Assembly: GCA_023213315.1 (NCBI GenBank)
Contig: JAKCPI010005310.1
Location: 26,349 to 90,348, forward strand
Reading direction: 5' to 3'
Length of the DNA: 64,000 nt
Origin: Euborellia annulipes
Taxonomy: Eukaryota > Arthropoda > Insecta > Dermaptera > Anisolabididae
Shown here piece after piece: positions 55,443 to 64,000 of this stretch. Within the stretch, counting starts at the first letter, position 1. Each line of letters begins with the position of its first letter. The position numbers and the translations under genes were made by a program. Below the pieces are notes generated by a model. That model saw only the letters and a list, made by a program, of their open reading frames with translations. It had not been told where the DNA came from and ran no database searches.

Positions 55443-58124
55443 ATTTATATAATTAGATATTACTTCATGTACCCGAAAAAAGATATAAGGGTGTGCCGCC
55501 GGGAGTTGAACCACGGATCCACCGATTTGCGCTCAGTGTGCCCTTACCACTAGACCACAGCACGGCATTCGGGTATATGAACTCAGTTGGAAAGCAAATT
55601 TAGCCATCGGGAGGAATGGACCCGGATTTGGCGCCACAAATTCCTCCGTCAACCTGGTGCAATCCAGTTGGCATAGTTGAGACGACCTCAATTTTAACTA
55701 ATTTATAAATAAGAAATTATATATAATATTTAAGATATTATATACATCGCGTAGGTAAGCCGCGAAACGGAGATTTATATAATTAGATATTACTTCATGT
55801 ACCCGAAAAAAGATATAAGGGTGTGCCGCCGGGAGTTGAACCACGGATCCACCGATTTGCGCTCAGTGTGCCCTTACCACTAGACCACAGCACGGCATTC
55901 GGGTATATGAACTCAGTTGGAAAGCAAATTTAGCCATCGGGAGGAATGGACCCGGATTTGGCGCCACAAATTCCTCCGTCAACCTGGTGCAATCCAGTTG
56001 GCATAGTTGAGACGACCTCAATTTTAACTAATTTATAAATAAGAAATTATATATAATATTTAAGATATTATATACATCGCGTAGGTAAGCCGCGAAACGG
56101 AGATTTATATAATTAGATATTACTTCATGTACCCGAAAAAAGATATAAGGGTGTGCCGCCGGGAGTTGAACCACGGATCCACCGATTTGCGCTCAGTGTG
56201 CCCTTACCACTAGACCACAGCACGGCATTCGGGTATATGAACTCAGTTGGAAAGCAAATTTAGCCATCGGGAGGAATGGACCCGGATTTGGCGCCACAAA
56301 TTCCTCCGTCAACCTGGTGCAATCCAGTTGGCATAGTTGAGACGACCTCAATTTTAACTAATTTATAAATAAGAAATTATATATAATATTTAAGATATTA
56401 TATACATCGCGTAGGTAAGCCGCGAAACGGAGATTTATATAATTAGATATTACTTCATGTACCCGAAAAAAGATATAAGGGTGTGCCGCCGGGAGTTGAA
56501 CCACGGATCCACCGATTTGCGCTCAGTGTGCCCTTACCACTAGACCACAGCACGGCATTCGGGTATATGAACTCAGTTGGAAAGCAAATTTAGCCATCGG
56601 GAGGAATGGACCCGGATTTGGCGCCACAAATTCCTCCGTCAACCTGGTGCAATCCAGTTGGCATAGTTGAGACGACCTCAATTTTAACTAATTTATAAAT
56701 AAGAAATTATATATAATATTTAAGATATTATATACATCGCGTAGGTAAGCCGCGAAACGGAGATTTATATAATTAGATATTACTTCATGTACCCGAAAAA
56801 AGATATAAGGGTGTGCCGCCGGGAGTTGAACCACGGATCCACCGATTTGCGCTCAGTGTGCCCTTACCACTAGACCACAGCACGGCATTCGGGTATATGA
56901 ACTCAGTTGGAAAGCAAATTTAGCCATCGGGAGGAATGGACCCGGATTTGGCGCCACAAATTCCTCCGTCAACCTGGTGCAATCCAGTTGGCATAGTTGA
57001 GACGACCTCAATTTTAACTAATTTATAAATAAGAAATTATATATAATATTTAAGATATTATATACATCGCGTAGGTAAGCCGCGAAACGGAGATTTATAT
57101 AATTAGATATTACTTCATGTACCCGAAAAAAGATATAAGGGTGTGCCGCCGGGAGTTGAACCACGGATCCACCGATTTGCGCTCAGTGTGCCCTTACCAC
57201 TAGACCACAGCACGGCATTCGGGTATATGAACTCAGTTGGAAAGCAAATTTAGCCATCGGGAGGAATGGACCCGGATTTGGCGCCACAAATTCCTCCGTC
57301 AACCTGGTGCAATCCAGTTGGCATAGTTGAGACGACCTCAATTTTAACTAATTTATAAATAAGAAATTATATATAATATTTAAGATATTATATACATCGC
57401 GTAGGTAAGCCGCGAAACGGAGATTTATATAATTAGATATTACTTCATGTACCCGAAAAAAGATATAAGGGTGTGCCGCCGGGAGTTGAACCACGGATCC
57501 ACCGATTTGCGCTCAGTGTGCCCTTACCACTAGACCACAGCACGGCATTCGGGTATATGAACTCAGTTGGAAAGCAAATTTAGCCATCGGGAGGAATGGA
57601 CCCGGATTTGGCGCCACAAATTCCTCCGTCAACCTGGTGCAATCCAGTTGGCATAGTTGAGACGACCTCAATTTTAACTAATTTATAAATAAGAAATTAT
57701 ATATAATATTTAAGATATTATATACATCGCGTAGGTAAGCCGCGAAACGGAGATTTATATAATTAGATATTACTTCATGTACCCGAAAAAAGATATAAGG
57801 GTGTGCCGCCGGGAGTTGAACCACGGATCCACCGATTTGCGCTCAGTGTGCCCTTACCACTAGACCACAGCACGGCATTCGGGTATATGAACTCAGTTGG
57901 AAAGCAAATTTAGCCATCGGGAGGAATGGACCCGGATTTGGCGCCACAAATTCCTCCGTCAACCTGGTGCAATCCAGTTGGCATAGTTGAGACGACCTCA
58001 ATTTTAACTAATTTATAAATAAGAAATTATATATAATATTTAAGATATTATATACATCGCGTAGGTAAGCCGCGAAACGGAGATTTATATAATTAGATAT
58101 TACTTCATGTACCCGAAAAAAGAT
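55443..58124 (-). repeat. 330-bp tandem array, 8.1 copies
   Basis: The unit boundary phrase TTTATATAATTAGATATTAC recurs at 55443, 55773, 56103 and so on, every 330 bp. I see no difference between units. Each complete unit has one tRNA-like Pol III gene on the minus strand and a distinct upstream region (GGCGCCAAATCCGGGTCC in minus sense). The array stops mid-unit after GAAAAAAGAT, where the duplicated segment starts. Confidence 0.97.
55491..55564 (-). tRNA. tRNA-like gene (pseudo), first of 8 identical copies
   Basis: Minus strand, 74 nt. The acceptor stem has six of seven pairs (positions 2-7 with 66-71, one T-G; first pair C-A mismatched). A box is TGGTCTAGTGG (55547-55557) and B box is GGTTCAACTCC (55502-55512). 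The D stem pairs with G-U wobbles. The anticodon stem has six pairs around a seven-base loop whose central triplet is GCA (Cys), but the base before it is C instead of the near-universal U33. The T stem needs a bulged U. A Pol III terminator TTTTTT follows 10 nt after the 3' end (55481-55476). The fold is imperfect, so a SINE-type or pseudo-tRNA is more likely than a working tRNA. The other copies are at 55821-55894, 56151-56224, 56481-56554, 56811-56884, 57141-57214, 57471-57544 and 57801-57874. Confidence 0.65.
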
Positions 58125-58127
58125 CTG

Positions 58128-59293
58128 GAAAAAGGGCAAAGAAGATATTTGCATTTAAATATTTGAAAGTAGAGCCTAAATACGATGATTAAAAAACATT
58201 GGGAAAATCCCTGGAACAAATATTGGCTTAGTTTTGGAGATTTAAGCCATGACGATGACGCACCTTACTTAAGTACTTTGATCGTTTTAGCGTATCGTTT
58301 ACAAAGTGTAGAGGGGGAAGAAGTTTCGAATTAGTTTTCAACCAAGAGAGAGAAGAATTTTGCTTGCTTAATCCCAATACGATTCTTTGAAAATAAAATG
58401 CATGAGTCAACTTTCTTTATCAGAAGAATAATAATAATAAGCGATTTTATCAGCGTTCATATAATTAATTTTTCTTCATTCCTTCATCCTGCTAAAAAAA
58501 CACCAGAAGGAAACTGCGAGTTAACCTAGAATAGTTTTATTTTTTCGCCTTGGCTGCCCATATACTACCACAACCTCATATTGACTATTCGTTTTTTATA
58601 GTTTATACACATATATGGTAATGATTATTATTATTATTATTATTATTTGGAATTTCTTTAGAGATTCCCGTTTTTTACCGCGGTGTTTGTGCTCTCAGAC
58701 ACAACGGCACAAACTAGCCGAAGCCTTCCTGCAATCTAACGAGGAGTTAGAGTAGAGTTAGCTAAATAATTAATCCAGTAAGCGAACACTAATCTCTTGT
58801 GCAGAAGGCCGACTCTTATAATTTATATTTGAATGTTTACAAACATGGACATCACTCCGCCCACGAATTTCAAACGATTATTCTTTATTTTGCATGCTTT
58901 ATACTTAAACAGTTGAGTTATTAAAGATAACTTCCTTTGGCCAGATGTTACTAGTATAATATTATATAAATATTTCTTTTAATGAAGTCTAATCATACTC
59001 ACTACTTCCTTAAGAGTTTCAAGGTCTTTATCAATTACTCGAAGATGAGTAAAATAAAACTGGTCGCACAGCACACAACTTTCTCTTACCCTTCGGAAAG
59101 AGAAAGTTGTGTCCTGTGCTTGTCACACCAGATTTTTTGTGTCGACATATGTTTAGTTTTCCACCGATATATTAGAATTCAAGTAAAATTTATAAGTATG
59201 GCAAAATATTTATATGTTGTTACCATGGCAACCATTTCTCCTATCTTTTCTATGGAGAACAAGAGTAAAGTGGTCTTCAGAAGATTTCAATCA
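58128..59293 (+). repeat. Segmental duplication, copy 2
   Basis: Direct copy of 46725-47890, starting at GGAAAAAGGGCAAAG three bases after the end of the 330-bp array. One substitution was noticed in the unique part (GGAATTTC for GGAATTCC near 58652). The family H part differs at several positions. Confidence 0.92.
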
Positions 59294-59704
59294 CAAAATG
59301 AGAATATACATTTTAAAGAGAATCTAAAAAATAATTGATTTTTGAATTTAAAAAAAAATCGTTGGAGCAAATTTTGAGAAAATCGAAAAAAACTGAAAAA
59401 GTGCATCAGTAAAGTACTAGTACTCTTTGGTCGATTTTGTTCAAAAGCTTCGTGTGACGTCCCATGGGGGTGCCTAACTTAAATATAAAATTTCAACCTC
59501 CTGGCTCTTTTCGTTCTTGAGGTATTTTGTTCACAGACACACAGACACACAGACAGACCATGTCGCGAAAACCACTTTTTTGGATTCAGGGGACCTCAAA
59601 ACGTGAAGATCCATCAAAATCTCGACATCGAATTTTTGACATGAATCCAATACTTTCTCTCTATATATATATTACATATATACATAGGTAAGAGAAAGTA
59701 AAAA
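59055..59704 (+). repeat. Family H, complete
   Basis: Starts inside the duplication and continues past it. It uses the GTGTGACGTCCCATGGGGG variant and ends in TAGGTAAGAGAAAGTAAAAA. Confidence 0.9.
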
Positions 59705-60422
59705 CGTATAACTTAAGATAATAAGAATGAATGATTTTGCTTTTTTCATATCGAGGGAAGTTACCTTATTCCTAATAATAGCGAATATATCATTTAACCT
59801 TTAGACTAGTTATAAGTTCATGACTATAACTGAGTAGAAAGAAATTTATCTATCAAAAATGAATCATAACCATGAATAATTTTTATAAGATGAAAAAAAA
59901 AAAAAGTTAATCTTAAATAAAGACTCTTCTATGTATTTATGAACGTTGGATTTGATAATGTTCAAGGTTTTGTATTTATTAATAGACATCTTTGATGAAA
60001 GGGCACGAAACGTTGCTTGCTTGTAATTAGTGCTTTGTCAATAAGGGTGGGACGACGAGATGGGTGGCTCTGACACTTGGGGCTCTGAAACCAATCAGTT
60101 GGTCTTATGAATAGATGCTGCTATTTGCATTCAATCAAGAGAGAGAGAAAGAGAGAGAGAGAGAGTGAGGTGAGTGGTGATAGATGCAGCAAATGCAGAC
60201 TTTGATGCCAAGAACAGATGCACTCCATTTAGAATTAATTTCGATTAGAAACATTTTTTCAATTCAGCATCATTGAGTTGAATCACCTAATTGTCTATTT
60301 AAATGGAAATAATTGGAGAGAATTGAATGTGCTAAGGAGAGGGGCAAAGAGAAGAAAAAGACACTAAAATAATAAAATCAATTTAATTAAGCATGATTTT
60401 TTGAGCATAAAAGGAGGGCGAT
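59705..60422. other. Unique DNA with GA microsatellite
   Basis: AGAGAGAGAAAGAGAGAGAG at about 60141-60168. 60000-60240 is balanced in composition. No gene seen. Confidence 0.45.
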
Positions 60423-61336
60423 TTTACTTTCTCTTACCTCTATACATGTTAATATATATAGAGAGAAAGTATTGGATTCATGTCAAAAATTCTATGTTGA
60501 GATTTTAGCGGATATACACGTTTTGTCCCCTGTATCCAAAAAAGTGGTTTTCACGACATGGTCTGTCTGTCTGAGTGTGTGTGTTCAATTTTAAGCATGA
60601 AGGAATTGAGGAAAGAGGTTGAAATTTTATATTTAAGTTAGACACTTAGCTAGGGCGTGAAAATAAGATTTTAATCAAAATCGGCCAAAGAGTACTAGTA
60701 CTTTACTGATGTAGTTTTTCAGTTTTTTTTTTTTTAAATTCGCTCCAACGATTTTGATTTTAAAAATTCAAAAATCAATTATTTTTTAGATTCTCTTTAA
60801 AATGTATATTCTCATTTTGCCATTAAAATCTTCTAAAGACCACTTTACTCTTGTACTTCATAGGAAAGATAGGAGAAATGGTTGCCATGGTAACAAAATA
60901 TAAATATTTTCCCATACTTTTTTTTTTAACACTCACACTTTTTTCTCATTCACACTGACACACACATACACACAGTCTTTTCGGCAACTTAGGCCATTTA
61001 AGACTTTTACGATATCCGTTATAGAGATTAATATAGATATAAGGGGTCCAAGCATTTTTATTTAAGCCATTTGGTATCCAGATGGCTTAAATAAAATCAT
61101 CGGACTGCCTGGGGTCCGAACCCGAGACGTTTGGTATACGAGGTGAGCACGCTAACCTCTACACCAAACCCCTAGGGCTTTCCCATACTTATAATTTATA
61201 CATCTTGAATTCTGATATATCGGCGGAAACTAAACATATGTCGAAACGAAAAAATCTGGTGTGATGTTCGCACAGAACAGAACTATAGATTACCGAAGGT
61301 AAGAGAAAGTTGTGACAGGCACACCAGATTTTTTGA
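60423..61336 (-). repeat. Family H, complete inverted copy split by SINE A
   Basis: Begins TTTTACTTTCTCTTACC and ends at the hairpin near GGCACACCAGATTTTTTG. Interrupted by SINE A at 60920-61178. Confidence 0.9.
60920..61178 (-). repeat. SINE A with clean 12-bp target duplication
   Basis: Full-length minus copy flanked by TTTCCCATACTT at 60908-60919 and 61179-61190. The duplication of this length and the T run at the 3' junction are typical of LINE-mediated insertion. Confidence 0.95.
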
Positions 61337-62224
61337 TTATTAGGTCGTAGTCTGAGATGACGAGTATCATGAAATGTAAAGTTAAAAATGATATAGTACT
61401 ATAGGTGGATGAAAATTGTGTTCTGTGCATGCCATGTCACTATCCACGCTTATAGCAAAAGGTCAATCCAATATTTTTGCTTATAGCCTGGCTCAAAAAG
61501 CAAATTTCATAATCCTTTCTCTCCATGCAATTCAATAAGCATAGACTCTCTATATATTTCTATTAGAATGCATCCATATTAAGTGAAAGTAATATTAATG
61601 AAATATTTTTAAATATAATCACAACATTCAAGTGAAGAATATTATTTTTATCACGTTTAGAGAGAGAAGTGGAGGGAGGAGGAGACCATTTTCAACTCTA
61701 TTAAGTGTCCGCACATTCTCTTTAATATCGTTAAACCAGTCTTAATGAGGCACGAAGTGAATATTTGCATTCAAAAGATGCTCTGAAGGGGAAGATATTA
61801 AATTATTATTAATAATCTTACCATCTAGCAGCATTCTAAGGAGTTACATGGTATTCTTTTTTTTTCAGAGATAGAGAGATCTTTTTGAAGAATTTTTTAT
61901 AGGCTGAATAATTAAGAAAGGGAAAATGATTTCACAGATGGGGATGAATATATAAAAAAACGACACGCTTAATCTTGTATTTGCCAATTACTTTAAAAAA
62001 ATATGGCAAGAACCATCGAGAGAGTTGTGTTCAGCAAGCCAATAATTATATTTGAATTCGAATAAAATAGTGTGATGTGTGTTTTAATGTTAACAGCAGC
62101 TGAATAGGACTAAAAAATTTATAAAGTATTCGAACGAAGTCTGAAATACTTAGCCTAAATGAATTTCTCAGATTATAACTTCCTTAAACAATGAATAAAA
62201 TTTGCTTAACGTTAAATAATTTTT
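61337..62224. other. Unique AT-rich DNA
   Basis: No repeats or genes recognised. Confidence 0.35.
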
Positions 62225-62225
62225 T

Positions 62226-62490
62226 AGCCCTCGGGGCTTGGTGTAGGGTTTAGCGTGCTAACCTCGTATACCAAAAGTCGCGGGCTGGGATCCCAGGCAG
62301 TTCGATGAATTTATTTTATCCATTTGGATACCAAATGGCTTAAATAAGAATGCCTGGACCCGAATATGTATGATAATCAATAACAGATATCGTAAGTCTT
62401 ATATGGCCTGAGTTGCCGAAAAGACTGTGTGAATGTGTGTGTGAATGTGAGTGTGAATGAGAAAAAGCATGAGTGTTTAAAAAATAATAA
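62226..62490 (+). repeat. SINE A, full length
   Basis: Head with TTGGTGTAGGGTTTAGC, a B box damaged to GGGCTGGGATCCC, body, core ATGGCCTGAGTTGCCG (62404-62419), tail TGTGTGAATGTGTGTG, followed by an AAT repeat. Confidence 0.9.
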
Positions 62491-62623
62491 TAATAATAAT
62501 TTTTATGAAATATGCCTGGACTACTAATAAATATATCATAATAATAATCATCATGTTGGTAGTAAGAAAAAGATTCTTCTTAGTAGATGTAGAAAAAAGT
62601 AGATTTATAGCTGGATAAAAGTT

Positions 62624-62827
62624 GTTAAAGTGTATCAGGATGAAGAAAGAAAAGCAGCTAGTATTATTTCGTTTATTTCATACCCATTAGGGCTGACGTT
62701 TCGGTCTCGGTCGAGACCATAAGCTCTGAAGATGGTCTCGACCGAGACCGAAACGTCAGCCTAATGGGTATGAAATAAAGGAAATAATACTAGTTGCTTT
62801 TCTTCTTCATCCTGATACACTTTAATA
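62624..62827. mobile_element. Compact foldback element with hammerhead (element f)
   Basis: 204 bp with TIRs of nearly 100 bp. The outer ends are AAAGTGTATCAGGATGAAG and its complement, and the arms meet near 62724. It contains TAGTTGCTTTTC/GAAAAGCAGCTAG and GGTCTCGGTCGAGACC on both sides. The right arm has the full hammerhead core. Confidence 0.9.
62723..62760 (+). ncRNA. Hammerhead-like ribozyme motif, perfect stem II
   Basis: CTGAAGA (62726-62732), stem II GGTCTC/GAGACC (62734-62739 with 62744-62749) six perfect pairs and a four-base loop, GAAAC (62750-62754), GTC (62755-62757). Stem I is GCT 62723-62725 with AGC 62758-62760. Predicted cleavage after 62757 leaves 69-70 nt to the element end. 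Confidence 0.75.
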
Positions 62828-62839
62828 ATCATCATATGT

Positions 62840-62925
62840 ATTAGAATGTAATCTGATGACAAGGAATTGTCGAAATACGTATCAAGTGTTAATTTTTAAT
62901 TAATAAAATTAATAATACAAATAAC
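62840..62925 (+). repeat. Hammerhead-family relic
   Basis: CTGATGA (62853-62859), a CAAGGAATTG hairpin, then GTCGAAATACGTATC. The order matches the family, but stem II runs into the core bases and stem III differs, so function is doubtful. Confidence 0.35.
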
Positions 62926-63034
62926 CTAGTGTTTAATTTGTATATTTAATTTTAATTTACAAAATGTTTCAACGAGAACCAACGGTCGAAAGTTTAAATC
63001 TTACTAATATATCATTTCAAAATAATATGTTAAA

Positions 63035-63125
63035 AGTCTATATGGCCTAAGATGCAGAAGAGTAAAAAAAAAAAAATTAATAATATTAATTTTTTTTTTT
63101 AACACTCACACACACATACAGTCTT
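63035..63125. repeat. SINE tail and core scraps
   Basis: TATATGGCCTAAGATGCAG (SINE core, plus) is followed by a separate minus-oriented AACACTCACACACAC tail. Confidence 0.6.
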
Positions 63126-63456
63126 GTATGCTAAGTAATTGTTAAATGTATTATAATAATTATAAGTGATAATGGAGAGAAGAGTTATTTATTTAAAATG
63201 ATTAAAGAATAAAAATAAAATACTAATTTTTCCCCACCTTTCAGCGGTCTTTGAAACAAAACTCGTTTCTAATAAAAGAGATACTTTTACGCTTTTGTTT
63301 TGGAAAATGCAGGCTATAGCCTCACAAATTCTTACATGTCCAATTTCTAAAAACAATAAATTTAATATTTCAAGCGAAAGATTAGTGTTTATTCATTATT
63401 TACGTTATCCATATAAATCAAGTGAAAAGCCAAGGAATTTGAAATTTTTCTTTAAG

Positions 63457-63850
63457 GGCCGGTTGCTTCATCCTGGGTGAGCTTGTTAGCCCCGACTTTT
63501 TTTGTAGTGCAGAAACCCACTTCAGTTTTATTTTTATAGTAAAATATACGATATTTCATCATTTTATTGCTAAAAGAAGTATTCTAGAAGTACATATATT
63601 TGTTATTTTACCTTATATTCTACTTATTTTATCAATAAAATGATGAAATGTTGTATATTTTATAAAATATGTTATAGGCTAGGACCCGCTTGCATCAGAT
63701 CTCGTCGCCATATTTAGCCCTGAGTTAACCTCACTTTTGAGTAATTTCATATAGATATATGGGGAATTGGAGCCAAGGTCCGGGCTAAAGTTAGCCCAGG
63801 CCCAAAGGTGGGGCTAAGATTTAGCCCTGGGATGACACGTACGAACATGT
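63457..63850. repeat. Unclassified repeat with inner inverted arms
   Basis: GGGCCGGTTGCTTCATCC at 63457 and GGACCCGCTTGCATCAG at 63682 are similar direct blocks, each followed by TTAGCCC. Between them CGATATTTCATCATTTTATTG (63550) pairs with CAATAAAATGATGAAATG (63633). GGGCTAAAGTTAGCCC lies at 63783-63798. Probably a MITE, class unknown. Confidence 0.5.
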
Positions 63851-64000
63851 ATTATGAACTCAAGCTATCCTAACTTCACCAATATAAATGTAAAAAAATA
63901 ATATAAATGCAATATGGAATCTACCGTTTTTTTGTTATTATTCATTTTATGTCAATCAGGATTATACTCGTATATCCAGGATATATTGCATGTTGTTGAA

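Noticed and set aside
55443..58124. CRISPR array
   Set aside because: Units of 330 bp are identical throughout with no alternating spacers, and the context is eukaryotic.
60001..60025. GAAACGTTGC as another hammerhead
   Set aside because: No CUGANGA box or stem II at the expected distance on either strand.
12423..62490. Genuine tRNA genes at the SINE heads
   Set aside because: A and B boxes are present, but acceptor and T stems do not close and SINE bodies follow.
1..64000. LTR retrotransposon, LINE or Penelope-like reverse transcriptase coding region
   Set aside because: I looked for reverse transcriptase YxDD-type context and long pol frames and found none. The mobile elements here are all non-autonomous or broken.

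Overview
This window is a stretch of AT-rich, very repeat-dense invertebrate nuclear DNA. There is no operon structure and there are no long open reading frames. Splice-like polypyrimidine/AG signals, tRNA-derived SINEs, hAT and mariner transposons, a probable nuclear copy of mitochondrial ND2 (readable only if TGA is Trp) and hammerhead-ribozyme foldback elements all point to a metazoan. An arthropod or similar invertebrate is my best guess, and I cannot name the species. The only host-like protein-coding sequence I can support is one leucine-rich-repeat-like reading frame (9544-10660), and a 404-bp hAT element interrupts it.

Layout. 1-7.1 kb: half of an inverted repeat pair, a TIR element built on a 337-bp tandem repeat, and several copies of an abundant interspersed family, here called family H. 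Family H has a hairpin at one end and an inverted TTTTACTTTCTCTTACC-like other end, and some copies carry nested hAT MITEs. 7.3-12.3 kb: a cluster of foldback elements carrying hammerhead-like motifs, surrounding the broken LRR-like gene. 12.4-18.1 kb: SINE A, family H, the second half of the inverted pair split by a 1.9-kb hAT element, and two large palindromic elements. 18-30 kb: mostly unique DNA with scattered SINEs, a foldback hammerhead element at 19.5-19.9 kb, a pogo-like fragment, a GC-rich island followed by a long poly(A), and two family H copies. 30-32.4 kb: the ND2 fragment, then a four-layer nest (family H > SINE A and mariner > hAT MITE). 34.6-37.3 kb: two hAT MITEs whose outermost flanks share an 8-bp duplication, as expected for a composite transposon. 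37.5-54 kb: family H copies, a 300-bp pogo-like MITE, a 756-bp hAT element with a nested SINE B, a GC-rich duplicated block, a 329-bp tandem duplication and a segment duplicated again near 58 kb. 55.4-58.1 kb: eight apparently identical 330-bp units, each with a tRNA-like Pol III unit on the minus strand, followed directly by the second copy of the duplicated segment. 59-64 kb: family H, SINE A with a 12-bp target duplication, and another hammerhead foldback element.

Most interesting signal. At least eight foldback or half-foldback elements carry the hammerhead core (CTGANGA, a stem-loop II, GAAAC, then GTC/GTA/GTT). In each, the predicted cleavage site lies about 55-70 nt inside the outer end, and a TGGYTGC-like motif often lies close to that end. 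Hammerhead motifs are known from Penelope-like elements and retrozymes. No reverse transcriptase is visible here, so these look like non-autonomous relatives. Boundaries were read by eye and are good to a few bases where a target duplication is given and to about 10-30 bases elsewhere.
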